Origin: Verrucomicrobiaceae bacterium
GTDB lineage: Bacteria; Verrucomicrobiota; Verrucomicrobiia; Verrucomicrobiales; Verrucomicrobiaceae
Assembly: GCA_027490195.1 (NCBI GenBank)
Contig: JAIXYN010000014.1
Span: forward strand, 1-64,000
DNA: 64,000 nucleotides
Direction: 5' to 3'
The translations under genes and the position numbers were made by a program. A model generated the notes under the pieces. The model did no database searches. It was given only the letters and a program-made list of their open reading frames with translations, and was not told the origin of the DNA. Positions 35,217 to 44,359 of this stretch are shown here, one piece after another; position 1 is the first letter of the stretch; each line of letters begins with the position of its first letter.

Positions 35217-36191
35217 TCAGCGGCCAAAGAAATAGCCCGTCGCATGGAAAAACACCGGTGCGGCGAAGGCCAGTGAGTCCAGCCGATCCATGAAACCGCC
35301 ATGGCCGGCGATGGCCCCGCCCCAGTCCTTCACACCTCGATCACGCTTGATTGCTGACATCACGAGTCCGCCGACGAAGCCCATGACCACGACCAGCGCC
35401 GCCATGACCGCTGCTTGCAATGGCGAAAAAGGCGTGGCCCACCACAGGGAGGCACCGAGGACTACGGTCGTCATTCCGCCGCCAATCAAACCTTCCCATG
35501 TTTTGCTGGGACTGACGGTGGGAGCGATCTTGTGTTTGCCGCAGATTTTGCCCCAGACGTATTGCATCACATCGCTCATTTCGACGACGGTGATGAACCA
35601 GAAAAGCAGCTTGGCTCTCTGATGTGGCCAGGCAGGAAGATCCAGCCAGAGGATCGCGGGTGCATAGCTGATGCAGTAAACGCAGATCATGAGACCCCAT
35701 TGAATTTTAGCGGTGCGTTCCAGGAAGTTCTCGCAGTCGCCCGCTAGCACTGAGCGCATCGGTACAAACAGGAAGGCATAGACGGGGATCAGAATGAGAA
35801 ACATGTTGTACCACTGTGTTGCCAGAAAGTAGTAGTGCAGCGGCGTGATGATGAAGAAGACCCAGAACAGCGTCCGGTGGTCTGCGGGTTTCGTCGGCGT
35901 GAGGGTGATGAACTCGCGCAGCGCCATGAAGGAGCTGAAGAAAAACATCACCGCCGTACCCACCGGTCCCACGGCCAGTGCTCCGGCAAACACGGCCACC
36001 ATGCTCCACCATGCCTTGGTGCGTGCGTTCAGGTTTGCCACCGTAGCCCTGGCCGCATCGGATGAAGCCCGTTTTGCCAGCACCCAGCCGATGATTGAAG
36101 CGAAGACGAGAAGTCCCAGTGTGCCGCCGAGGAGGTAGAGAAGCGCAGGGTCGGAGAGAGGTTTCATGCCTGAGGTGAGATTGACCGCCAT
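35217..36191 (-). CDS. cdsA: phosphatidate cytidylyltransferase
   Basis: About 324 residues from ATG 36191, preceded by the purine-rich AAGAAACGGA; ATG 36167 is another option. Multiple membrane helices. The family signature near the C-terminus reads SAIKRDRGVKDWG then GHGGFMDRLDS, with the conserved Lys-Asp and His-Gly-Gly-x2-Asp-Arg. The enzyme makes CDP-diacylglycerol from phosphatidate and CTP at the inner membrane. The CDP-DAG-using PgsA gene lies 1 kb away on the other strand, and rseP, a frequent cdsA neighbour, about 4 kb away. Confidence 0.93.
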   Translation of the reverse strand: MAVNLTSGMKPLSDPALLYLLGGTLGLLVFASIIGWVLAKRASSDAARATVANLNARTKAWWSMVAVFAGALAVGPVGTAVMFFFSSFMALREFITLTPTKPADHRTLFWVFFIITPLHYYFLATQWYNMFLILIPVYAFLFVPMRSVLAGDCENFLERTAKIQWGLMICVYCISYAPAILWLDLPAWPHQRAKLLFWFITVVEMSDVMQYVWGKICGKHKIAPTVSPSKTWEGLIGGGMTTVVLGASLWWATPFSPLQAAVMAALVVVMGFVGGLVMSAIKRDRGVKDWGGAIAGHGGFMDRLDSLAFAAPVFFHATGYFFGR

Positions 36192-36263
36192 TCCGTTTCT
36201 TTTGCAAACTGCATTCACAAGCCGCGTTGTAGCGGGGATGAACCCGTGTGTTCAGATCCATAT

Positions 36264-37127
36264 ATGATGTCTCGTTGCTTTTTATTCCTATTTCTCCTGA
36301 CTCTCACACTGTCTGCCGGAGAACCGATCACGCGCATCTATGAGAAGGTGGGGGATCGCGAGTTGAAGCTCAGCATCGTCAATCCGCCGGACTGGAAAAA
36401 CAGCGATCAGCGGCCGGCGATGGTGTTTTTCCATGGCGGTGGCTGGGTGGGCGGAGGGCCGACACAGTTCACCCAGCACAGCGAGTATCTGGCCACGCGT
36501 GGCATGGTGTGCATCCAGGTGGAGTACCGGTTGATCAAAAAGGGCGATTCTGGCCCGCCCATTGAATGTGTGCATGATGCGAAATCGGCGATGCGCTGGG
36601 TGCGCAGTCATGCGGTGGAGCTGGGCATTGATCCCAATCGCATTGGTGCCGGCGGAGGCAGTGCGGGCGGCCATCTTGCGGCGTTTGTGGGCATGGTGGA
36701 AGGGCTGGATGACCCTCAGGACGATTTGAAAATCTCGCCGAAAGCGAATGCGCTGGCCTTGTTCAATCCCGTTTTCGACAACGGCCCGGAGCAGGGCTGG
36801 GGCTACGCCCGAGTGGGGGAGCGTTTCAAAGAATACTCTCCGGCGCACAACATCAGCGCGGATGATCCGCCTGCGATCATCTTCCTCGGGACGCAAGACA
36901 AACTGATCCCGGTGGTGGTCGTTGAGCGTTTTAAGGCAAACATGGAAAAAGCCAGCGTGCGCTGCGAGGCGATCTTTTATGAGGGGCAGGGGCATGGCTT
37001 TTTCAATCCCGGCAAGGGGGGCAAGATGCAGTTTTACTACGAGACTCTGATGGCCACTGATCGATTCCTTGCCTCGCTGGGGTGGTTGAAAGGCGAGCCC
37101 ACGCTTGCAAAGCCCCCGGAGCTGTGA
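36264..37127 (+). CDS. exported alpha/beta-hydrolase esterase (BD-FAE/HSL-like)
   Basis: About 287 residues from ATG 36264 or 36267; a signal peptide (CFLFLFLLTLTLSAGEP) follows. The oxyanion-hole motif FFHGGGW, nucleophile elbow GGGSAGGH (Ser), acid in GTQDKLIP and catalytic His in GQGHGFFNP form a complete HSL-type triad. Probably a periplasmic or secreted carbohydrate or lipid esterase. It is divergent from cdsA, with start codons about 70 bases apart, so the promoters share that space. Confidence 0.88.
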   Translation: MMSRCFLFLFLLTLTLSAGEPITRIYEKVGDRELKLSIVNPPDWKNSDQRPAMVFFHGGGWVGGGPTQFTQHSEYLATRGMVCIQVEYRLIKKGDSGPPIECVHDAKSAMRWVRSHAVELGIDPNRIGAGGGSAGGHLAAFVGMVEGLDDPQDDLKISPKANALALFNPVFDNGPEQGWGYARVGERFKEYSPAHNISADDPPAIIFLGTQDKLIPVVVVERFKANMEKASVRCEAIFYEGQGHGFFNPGKGGKMQFYYETLMATDRFLASLGWLKGEPTLAKPPEL

Positions 37128-37253
37128 TTTGGGCCGGCATATCAGGGCTCTTGCTCCGGACAGCCCCAATGGCATTGAGCAAAGTTCTTTCGTTGCAGGA
37201 CCGTCATTGACAGCAGGGGGATTCCATCGCTAGACAGAGAAACCAGCCACCGC

Positions 37254-37853
37254 ATGAACCTGCCGAACAAACTTACTCTCTCACGCCTGATCCTGACGGG
37301 CGTGTTTGTGGTGTGCTTTTACATCCCGTGGGCGAACACCATTTCGCTGGCATTGATCATTTTCGGGATTGCCTCGGCCACTGATTACTTTGACGGGAAG
37401 ATCGCACGTGCTCGTGGCATTGTGACCAACTTTGGCAAACTGTTTGACCCGCTGGCTGACAAGATCCTGATCGCCGCAGCTTTTATCCTGCTGACCTCAG
37501 ACAAGAACTTTCCCGAAGCGGCACGGATGCCGGCATGGATCACCATTGTGATTCTGGCGCGTGAGTTTTTTGTGACGGGGATCCGGCTGGTAGCTGCGGG
37601 GCAGGGCGCGGTGCTGTCTGCGGAAAAACTGGGGAAGCACAAGATGCTGTGGCAAATTCTGACGGTGATCTATTTCATGATGCGGCAGGCATCGGTCGAG
37701 CCGATTTTTGGCCTCACGCACCCGGCCTTTGCGGCGAATCCGGAAATGGAACGTATCGTGGCTTCGGCCCTCGTGTATTTCACCACACTGCTGACGCTGG
37801 TGTCTGGTTTCAGCTATTTCTGGAAGAACCGGCGTCTGTTTGACGATGCTTGA
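37254..37853 (+). CDS. pgsA: CDP-diacylglycerol-glycerol-3-phosphate 3-phosphatidyltransferase
   Basis: A 199-residue membrane protein starting NLPNKLTLSRLILTGVF. The CDP-alcohol phosphotransferase signature D-x2-D-G-x2-A-R-x8-G-x3-D-x3-D is complete (TDYFDGKIARAR, then GKLFDPLADK). It makes phosphatidylglycerol phosphate, the precursor of PG and cardiolipin. Length is normal for PgsA. The RidA-like gene that follows starts 22 bases downstream. Confidence 0.93.
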   Translation: MNLPNKLTLSRLILTGVFVVCFYIPWANTISLALIIFGIASATDYFDGKIARARGIVTNFGKLFDPLADKILIAAAFILLTSDKNFPEAARMPAWITIVILAREFFVTGIRLVAAGQGAVLSAEKLGKHKMLWQILTVIYFMMRQASVEPIFGLTHPAFAANPEMERIVASALVYFTTLLTLVSGFSYFWKNRRLFDDA

Positions 37854-37875
37854 TTTTTACTCCCCATCTCAATCC

Positions 37876-38337
37876 ATGAATGCAGAACAACAACTCACCG
37901 CTCTCAGCCTCACACTTCCTTCTGCACCACCGCGCGGGGGTGTTTACAAGCCGGTGGTGATTGTCGGGAACATGGCCTACGTCTCAGGCCATGGGCCTTA
38001 TCTTGGGGATGGGCAGTATTTGACCGGCCGGGTTGGCGCGGATCTCGATCTTGAAGCTGGCAAGGCCGCTGCGAAGCAGACGGGACTCGCACTGCTGGCT
38101 ACCTTGAAAAGTGAACTGGGCAGCCTGGACCGCGTGAAACGTGTGGTGAAACTGCTCGGTATGGTCAACTGCACGTCGGACTTCGGCGATCATCCGAAGG
38201 TCATCAACGGGTGCAGCGAATTGTTCGGCCAGATCTGGGGCGAGGACTGCGGTATCGGCGCACGCAGCGCCGTGGGCATGGGTTCACTGCCTGGAAATAT
38301 TGCCGTCGAGATCGAGGGTATCTTTGAGCTACAATAA
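37876..38337 (+). CDS. RidA/YjgF-family protein
   Basis: About 153 residues from ATG 37876; an earlier in-frame start at 37840 lies inside pgsA. It has the YjgF/Rid fold motifs: PPRGGVYKPVVIVGNMAYVSG and the C-terminal IGARSAVGMGSLPGNIAVEIE. The latter matches the R-x-A region of the family, where the conserved Arg is needed for 2-imine deaminase activity. This form with PP-RGG and GNIAVEIE belongs to a Rid subgroup other than archetypal RidA, so deaminase activity is not certain. Confidence 0.85.
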   Translation: MNAEQQLTALSLTLPSAPPRGGVYKPVVIVGNMAYVSGHGPYLGDGQYLTGRVGADLDLEAGKAAAKQTGLALLATLKSELGSLDRVKRVVKLLGMVNCTSDFGDHPKVINGCSELFGQIWGEDCGIGARSAVGMGSLPGNIAVEIEGIFELQ

Positions 38338-38368
38338 TACCCTGCGCGGTGGGCGGACTGAACCGGCT

Positions 38369-38866
38369 TCAGAACCAGCGTGATCCGAGGCCCAGTCCGT
38401 TGCCCCAGTTGAAGGGCTGGCCAAAACCGTAGCCGCCCCCCCATGGGCGATTCGTGGTGCTGTAGATGGACGAAGAACTGCGGTTGTAATACGGACTGCT
38501 GTACAGATCGTTAGAGTAGTATGGGTGCCGTTGATACGATATCGGGTAAATTGGGTGGCGGCAGGTTGAAGTGGTGTAGCGGGGGCTGCCAATGGAGTAG
38601 TACGGGCGGGCGGAGTAGTAGCGGGACCCGGTGTCCGTGCCACGGATCACGTAGTAGTAATGGTCGCGGTTGGAGCCCAGCACGCTGCTGGAAAGCGCGC
38701 CCAGAGGGCAGTCACCTGCCGCACTTTGATGTCTGAAGACGCCATGACCGATGGGCCTGCCTAAATCATCGTAGGCAAAGGCATGGTTGGGATACTGACA
38801 GGCTGTGAAAGTCAGCGAGAGGCCGACGAGAAGAACCACGAGTGAATGAAGAGGCAGCGTTTTCAT
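38369..38866 (-). CDS. Tyr/Ser-rich lipoprotein, unknown function
   Basis: 165 residues with lipobox TFTAC (Cys near 23). The mature part begins QYPNHAFAYDDLGRPIGHG and then becomes very rich in Tyr, Ser, Pro and Gly (SARPYYSIGSPRYT, SNDLYSSPYYNRSSSS), with a Gly-rich end. Low complexity suggests a surface or envelope protein without an enzymatic fold. Convergent with the RidA-like gene; the 31 bases between them show no strong terminator. Confidence 0.65.
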   Translation of the reverse strand: MKTLPLHSLVVLLVGLSLTFTACQYPNHAFAYDDLGRPIGHGVFRHQSAAGDCPLGALSSSVLGSNRDHYYYVIRGTDTGSRYYSARPYYSIGSPRYTTSTCRHPIYPISYQRHPYYSNDLYSSPYYNRSSSSIYSTTNRPWGGGYGFGQPFNWGNGLGLGSRWF

Positions 38867-39011
38867 GGCGAAGGGAGTGCAGGCATGAGTACCTGCACAA
38901 AGACCTCCAGACTGGCAACGACTAAACCTCCGCGCTTCAGGAGTATAATTCCGCGCAGATGGAGTGGCTCTGAATTTTATGGGTGAGGAGCCCTTAAAAT
39001 CTTAAGCAATC

Positions 39012-39785
39012 TTAGAAGCCAATGATTTGGAAGGGAGAGCTATCCCTGATCTGCGTGTCTGGCGGGGAGCTCACGATCTTTTCAAATTGCTTGGCCCATT
39101 CACGAATGGCGAACTTGGCCTGACCCGTAGGAAACAGTTCCTGGGGGAAAAAGAAGAACAATGTTTTGGCCTCTTCTTTGTCGGCAAACTCGAAGAAGGA
39201 CTTGCCGGTCTTGGGTTCGGTCAGGATGCCTTGAATGGCGATGGTGCCCCGAGAAGGCTTTCCAAGCAAACTGCCACCCACCATGGGCAACGTCACGAGA
39301 TCCACGGCTTCTCGCACCACCAGTCCTGAGTAGGTGTTGGGTTCCCATTCGATGATGGAGAGCTTCAAGGTCATGGCCTCTTTGGAAGGCTCGTCCACGA
39401 CGGCAAACCGGGATTTTTTGTTCGATTTGAAGGCACTGACAAATTTGTCATGCGTGTAGGTCAGCAGGCCCTTTATCTTGGTTTCACGCCGCTTGTTGCT
39501 GAACTCCATCTGGGTGAACTTCTGCAGCATGGGGCGCAATTCGTCCGAGACCACCGGGGCGATGTAGATCGACTTCACCTGCTCAGCGGCCTTCAGAACT
39601 TTCTTGTCGGTGCTCCACCAGTTGCCGATGAAGGGCGACCTTTTACGGTTTTCCTTCAGCTCGCTGGCATGGGGGAGGAAGTTCGTGGGTTTGACATTGA
39701 CGGCTGCGACCACGCTTTTGGCGGTGCGGCAAGAGATCATCATCCAAGGGATGATCAGGAAGATGGAGGCACGGATCAGTATCAT
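39012..39785 (-). CDS. DUF3313-like lipoprotein
   Basis: 257 residues. Short hydrophobic signal and lipobox MISC (Cys near 19). The mature protein has the VKSIYIAPVV and LKLSIIEWEPNTY segments typical of DUF3313-like outer-membrane lipoproteins, and a basic middle region. DUF3313 members have no established function. It stands alone and is divergent from rseP across about 180 bases. Confidence 0.65.
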   Translation of the reverse strand: MILIRASIFLIIPWMMISCRTAKSVVAAVNVKPTNFLPHASELKENRKRSPFIGNWWSTDKKVLKAAEQVKSIYIAPVVSDELRPMLQKFTQMEFSNKRRETKIKGLLTYTHDKFVSAFKSNKKSRFAVVDEPSKEAMTLKLSIIEWEPNTYSGLVVREAVDLVTLPMVGGSLLGKPSRGTIAIQGILTEPKTGKSFFEFADKEEAKTLFFFFPQELFPTGQAKFAIREWAKQFEKIVSSPPDTQIRDSSPFQIIGF

Positions 39786-39963
39786 GGGGCGGTATTTTGA
39801 TACGTCTGAGGACTGGGGATGGCAAATATTTCATCTAATCTCCCCCAACACAAACTTCCGCGCACTATTTGCGCCGGCCATGGGGGGGTGTTAGCTTTCC
39901 CGTCTGGTCATTCGGTGTACCGGCAATTCCGCCGTGCCCCGCCTGATTCTTCCCTCCTCCTTT

Positions 39964-41478
39964 ATGGCATGGCTTTCCTCTCTCGGTTTCATCGGTGAAA
40001 TTCTCCGTTTTATCATCCTCATTCTGGAGGTGATTCTCGTGTTCAACCTCATGATCGTGGTGCACGAGTGGGGCCATTTCCTGGCGGCACGCTGGCGCGG
40101 GCTTAAGGTGGAAAAGTTCTACATCTGGTTTGGCAAGCCGCTTTGGAAGAAGACCATCAATGGCGTCGAATACGGCCTCGGCAGCATTCCAGCGGGCGGT
40201 TTTGTAGCCCTGCCGCAAATGGCCCCCATGGGTGGGCTTGAAGGTGAGGTGAACCAGGAAGGGCTGCCGCCGATCACGCCGCTGGACAAAGCGATTGTTG
40301 CTTTTGCCGGGCCGTTGTTCAGTTTCATGCTCGCGTGTCTGTTTGCTGTTGCCGTGTGGGTTGTGGGAAAGCCGGAGAGTGAGTCGCACACCACCTCCGT
40401 CGTAGGCTACGTTGCCAAAGACAGTCCTGCGCAAAAAGCGGGCATTCTTTCCGGTGACAAAATCCTTAAGGTGGATGGTCAGGTGGTGAAACGCTTCGAA
40501 GGTCTGGTGGACAGTGTGCGCTGGGGCGTGGTGGCCAGCGAAGGTGACACGATCGCCTTTGAGGTGGAGCGTCCGGGACAGGGGGTGCTGAAATTTACCG
40601 TGGATCCCAAGGCCTGGCCCAGCAGCGATAAAAAGGCTGAGCCGGTTTCCTGGTGGCGTTCTATCTTCAAACGGCCCGAACTTCGTTCCGTCGGTCTTGA
40701 AGGCCAGATGACCCCCATGGTGGGAGGCGTGGCCAAAAACAGTCCTGCTGATGATGCGGGAATCAAAGCGAATGACATGGTGCTGCGTGCCGACGGCAAA
40801 CCGCTGCGCAGCATGGGAGACCTTGCTGATTACATCAAAGCCACACCAGGCAAGACCATCGTGCTGGACATCGAGCGGTCGGGCAAGGTCATTCAGCTTC
40901 CCGTGCTGCCGCGTGTGCCTGACAAGAACAATCTCAAAGAGGTGACGGATGACCATCAGGAATACCCGATGGTGGGCATCGCCTGGGATGTGGAAGGCAA
41001 ACGAATTCCCAGCGTCATCACGCCGTGGGAACAGATCAGCGATGCTGTGAGGCACATGGGCAATCTGGTGTCCAAACTGGTTTCTCCGAAGTCCGATCTC
41101 AGCCCGGCGCACATGAGCGGCCCGGTCGGGGTGGGCCGCCTGTATTACAAGCTGTTCGAGCACCCGGACGGCTGGCGTCTGGTGCTTTGGTTCAGCGTCG
41201 TGTTCAACATCAATCTGGCCATCCTCAACATGATGCCTTTCCCAGTGCTCGACGGCGGACACATCACCATGGCCGTTGCCGAGGCGATCCGCCGCAAGCC
41301 TGCGCAGGGCAAGATTCTCGAATACGTGCAAACCGCCTGTGCCCTGATGCTGTTCGGCTTTATCATTTTTGTCACCCTCAAGGACACGGGGGATTTCTTT
41401 GGCGGAGGAGCCAAAGAAGGCAAGGTTTTGAAAATCGAGTGGCTCTCCAAAGAGCAGCGTGCGGCCGGAGGCGCGTAA
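39964..41478 (+). CDS. rseP: RIP metalloprotease RseP (site-2 protease)
   Basis: About 504 residues from ATG 39964 (a GTG at 39934 would add ten). The first membrane helix carries the zinc motif VVHEWGHF. Two PDZ domains are visible: YVAKDSPAQKAGILSGDKIL near residues 150-230 and VAKNSPADDAGIKANDMVL near 255-330. The last helices contain LNMMPFPVLDGGH, the LDG motif with the third zinc ligand. It cleaves membrane-bound anti-sigma factors or signal peptides within the bilayer. The GT4 gene follows 12 bases after the stop. Confidence 0.93.
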   Translation: MAWLSSLGFIGEILRFIILILEVILVFNLMIVVHEWGHFLAARWRGLKVEKFYIWFGKPLWKKTINGVEYGLGSIPAGGFVALPQMAPMGGLEGEVNQEGLPPITPLDKAIVAFAGPLFSFMLACLFAVAVWVVGKPESESHTTSVVGYVAKDSPAQKAGILSGDKILKVDGQVVKRFEGLVDSVRWGVVASEGDTIAFEVERPGQGVLKFTVDPKAWPSSDKKAEPVSWWRSIFKRPELRSVGLEGQMTPMVGGVAKNSPADDAGIKANDMVLRADGKPLRSMGDLADYIKATPGKTIVLDIERSGKVIQLPVLPRVPDKNNLKEVTDDHQEYPMVGIAWDVEGKRIPSVITPWEQISDAVRHMGNLVSKLVSPKSDLSPAHMSGPVGVGRLYYKLFEHPDGWRLVLWFSVVFNINLAILNMMPFPVLDGGHITMAVAEAIRRKPAQGKILEYVQTACALMLFGFIIFVTLKDTGDFFGGGAKEGKVLKIEWLSKEQRAAGGA

Positions 41479-41490
41479 TTTCCGCCGCTT

Positions 41491-42660
41491 ATGCGCGTCC
41501 TCATCCTCGTTGAGAACCTTCCCGTTCCCTTCGACCGGCGAGTGTGGCAGGAAGCCTGTGCCCTGCGAGATGCGGGGCAGGAGGTCACGGTCATCTGTCC
41601 GCAGATGCGGGGCTACACACAGCCGGAGGAAGTGCTCGAAGGCATCCAAATTTTCCGCCACTGGATCAGCGGTGAGGCCGGATCGCTGGGCGGGTTCATC
41701 GCTGAGTATGCTTCGGCTTTGTGGGGGGAGTTTTGGTGTGCTGTCAAAGCTTGGCGGCGTGGCGGCTTCGACGTCATTCACCTCTGCAATCCGCCGGATC
41801 TGCTGTTTCTCGTGGCTCTGCCGTTCAAGCTGTTTGGCGGCGTGAAGGTCATTTTTGATGTGCACGATCTCTGGCCCGAGATGTTTGAGGCGAAGTTCGG
41901 CAGGCGTGGGCTAATGTACTGGGCGGTGCGTTTGGCGGAGCGTTGCACGCTAGCGCTGGCGGACTTCGTGATCGCCACCAATCAGAGCGTGCTGAGCGCG
42001 GTCAAACAGCGTGGGAAGCTGCATGAAGACCGTGCTTTTGTGGTGCGAACCGCCCCGAGCTGCATGAACACTGCTGCTCAGTCGGACGAAACGTTGCGTG
42101 CCGGGAAGCGGTATCTGGTGGGTTATATTGGGGTCATGGGAAGTGCGGATGGAGTGGATTACCTCGTGCGTGCCGCCGATCACATCGTCAAAACCCGCCA
42201 GCGCTCCGATGTTCAGTTTCTGCTCATGGGCTCTGGGCCGGAGCATGCCGATCTGCTCGAATTGCGTGACCGGCTTGGCCTGCAGGATTGCTTAAGCATG
42301 CCGGGACGAGTCAGCGATGAGTTTCTTTGCTGTGCGCTGAGAACCATGGACCTCGGCGTCGCCTGTGACCCCATCAACGCCTACAACGACCACTGTACCA
42401 TGAACAAGGTGCTGGAATACATGGCCTTCGCCAAACCGATGGTCATGTTTGGCACCGTCGAGGGGCGTTTTTCAGCGGGTGAGAGTGCTGTTTACGTCAT
42501 GGAAAACTCTGCGGAAAAACTGGGAGATGCCATTATTGCGCTCCTTGATGATGAGGCTCGCCGTCAAGCACTGGGGGCTGCCGGGCATGCACGACTGACC
42601 CATGAGTTGAACTGGGAGCGCAGCGTGGGGCAGTTGCTGGCGGCATATCAGACGGCGTGA
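41491..42660 (+). CDS. GT4-family glycosyltransferase (WbuB-like)
   Basis: 389 residues, GT-B fold. N-terminal MRVLILVENLPVPFDRRVW is characteristic of WbuB-like/GT4 enzymes, followed by the FDVHDLWPEMF acceptor-side segment. The donor site includes GSGPEHADLL and NDHCTMNKVLEYMAFAKPMV with the conserved Glu. Likely transfers a nucleotide-sugar residue during exopolysaccharide or O-antigen assembly. It opens a set of polysaccharide genes reaching to 47.5 kb. Confidence 0.88.
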   Translation: MRVLILVENLPVPFDRRVWQEACALRDAGQEVTVICPQMRGYTQPEEVLEGIQIFRHWISGEAGSLGGFIAEYASALWGEFWCAVKAWRRGGFDVIHLCNPPDLLFLVALPFKLFGGVKVIFDVHDLWPEMFEAKFGRRGLMYWAVRLAERCTLALADFVIATNQSVLSAVKQRGKLHEDRAFVVRTAPSCMNTAAQSDETLRAGKRYLVGYIGVMGSADGVDYLVRAADHIVKTRQRSDVQFLLMGSGPEHADLLELRDRLGLQDCLSMPGRVSDEFLCCALRTMDLGVACDPINAYNDHCTMNKVLEYMAFAKPMVMFGTVEGRFSAGESAVYVMENSAEKLGDAIIALLDDEARRQALGAAGHARLTHELNWERSVGQLLAAYQTA

Positions 42661-42737
42661 GGGGATTTCTAGTGATTATTTTAATCTGTGGAGTCTAGGG
42701 TCTTGCTAAAGCGACTCCATGTTCTTAAATCATTGGT

Positions 42738-44342
42738 ATGCAGCAGGCGAATGACCATGTGGGGGATGCCGTTCATTTTGAACCTTTTATCCCGCCATCA
42801 ACGGATGAACTGGATGTTTTGATTCCAGGCTACAAGTTCGTCCAGTTTATCGAGCGAGGTGGCATGGGCGCGGTTTACAAGGCGGTGCAGAAGAGCCTGA
42901 ATCGCTCGGTGGCGGTGAAACTGCTGCCGCAGGTGCATCGGAACAAGGAGAGCTTTGCCGAACGCTTCAAGCGCGAGGCCCAGGCACTCGCGCTGTTGAA
43001 TCATCCGCACATCATCGCCGTGCATGACTTTGGTGAGACTCCCGACGGCCAGATGTATTACGTCATGGAGTTCGTCTCCGGCATGGATTTGCAGCAACTG
43101 CTCAAGCGTGATCCGCCCGAGCCCAGGCAGATCCTGAAGATCATTACCCAGGTCTGTGAAGCGTTGCAGTTTGCCCACGAGCACGGCATTGTGCATCGCG
43201 ACATCAAGCCCGCGAACATTCTCATCGACGAGCGCGGCAATGTAAAAGTTGCGGACTTTGGCCTGGCGAAGGTCGTGGGCCCGCAATCGGTCAATTACAC
43301 AGCGACAGGCATGACGCTGGGCACGCCCGACTACATTGCGCCTGAGGCGCTCGATCAAAGCAAGAATATCGACCATCGTGCGGACATCTACTCGCTCGGA
43401 GTGATGATTTATGAACTCTTCACCGGGCATGTGCCGAAAGGCATGTGGGAGCCGCCTTCGATACGATCTGGCGCGGACAAGGGCATCGATGCGGTTGTTA
43501 GCAAGGCGATGCAAAACAACCCGGAGAAACGCTACCAGCAAGTTCGTGACATGACGCAGGTGCTGGAGAAGCTCTTTAAAAATAGCGACAATTGGAAGAA
43601 TTTTCGCAGACCGTCTCCAAGCTTTGCAGAAACGGCGGGGAAAAAAGAGAGGCCTGTTCCCACTGGCGCAGAGACGATTAAAATCCGACAGAATGATGGG
43701 GCGGGCAGGCACTGGCTGCCCTGGGTGGCGGCGGTGCTGGTGCTGCTAGGGGCCGGTTTTGCCGCAGCGTGGCAGGGAGGGTGGCTGACTGCCGAGAAGA
43801 GGGTCGATTCGACTTCCCCTCAAGCCGAACCGCCTGTCCGACCTGTCAGCCTGCCGGCTGCACCAGAACAGATGAAGCTGGCGGAGTGGGTCTTTGCGCA
43901 TGACGGCTTTTTGAATGTAAAGACCGCTGCAAACTCGGAAGAGCGGATGGGCGGAAGCGCTGACATTTTGACCACGAGTGACCTGCCTCCGGAGCCATTC
44001 ACCATTTGGCGGGCATCTTTTACCAATGCCCCCATCAAGGCGGCAGCTGATTTGGAGGAACTGGCCAAGCTCGCCCACGAAGCAGGAACAGTGTCAAACC
44101 TTTGCTTGCATCGAATGGATGTGCCGGTGCCGGCGCTTGCATGTCTCGCGTCCATTCCGACGCTCAAAAGCCTCGATCTTTCCTCGACCTCCCTAATTAC
44201 GGATGACGCAGTCGAACACCTGGCCGCCTGCAGATCTCTCCACACCCTGCGTGTCAGCAGAGCCCGCCTGCCAGCAGGAAGCGCGCTGACGGACAAACTG
44301 GGTCTCCTGCTGCCCGGATGCAGAATCATAGGCTCCGAATAG
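42738..44342 (+). CDS. membrane-anchored Ser/Thr protein kinase (PknB/Stk type)
   Basis: 534 residues. Kinase domain about 31-280: glycine loop ERGGMGAVYKA (39-49), Lys61 in VAVKLL, HRDIKPAN with catalytic Asp155, DFG 173-175 and APE 201-203. A single membrane helix lies at about 326-345. The outer part (about 375-534) ends in leucine-rich-repeat-like sequence (PTLKSLDLSSTSLITDDAV, CRSLHTLRVSRARL). The sensor is therefore probably an LRR-like periplasmic domain, not PASTA repeats. It sits between two GT4 genes, so it may regulate polysaccharide synthesis. A hairpin with GGAGTC/GACTCC arms lies in the 77-base gap upstream. Confidence 0.92.
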   Translation: MQQANDHVGDAVHFEPFIPPSTDELDVLIPGYKFVQFIERGGMGAVYKAVQKSLNRSVAVKLLPQVHRNKESFAERFKREAQALALLNHPHIIAVHDFGETPDGQMYYVMEFVSGMDLQQLLKRDPPEPRQILKIITQVCEALQFAHEHGIVHRDIKPANILIDERGNVKVADFGLAKVVGPQSVNYTATGMTLGTPDYIAPEALDQSKNIDHRADIYSLGVMIYELFTGHVPKGMWEPPSIRSGADKGIDAVVSKAMQNNPEKRYQQVRDMTQVLEKLFKNSDNWKNFRRPSPSFAETAGKKERPVPTGAETIKIRQNDGAGRHWLPWVAAVLVLLGAGFAAAWQGGWLTAEKRVDSTSPQAEPPVRPVSLPAAPEQMKLAEWVFAHDGFLNVKTAANSEERMGGSADILTTSDLPPEPFTIWRASFTNAPIKAAADLEELAKLAHEAGTVSNLCLHRMDVPVPALACLASIPTLKSLDLSSTSLITDDAVEHLAACRSLHTLRVSRARLPAGSALTDKLGLLLPGCRIIGSE

Positions 44343-44359
44343 CGCCCCCCTTGAAAAAC

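Noticed and set aside
39865..41865. 666-codon open frame on the minus strand
   Set aside because: It lies opposite rseP and the start of the GT4 gene, has a His/Arg/Gly-rich composition typical of a mirror frame in GC-rich DNA, and shows no motif.
42661..42737. possible riboswitch or attenuator before the Ser/Thr kinase gene
   Set aside because: Only one six-base stem (GGAGTC/GACTCC) is visible; no known riboswitch core recognised.
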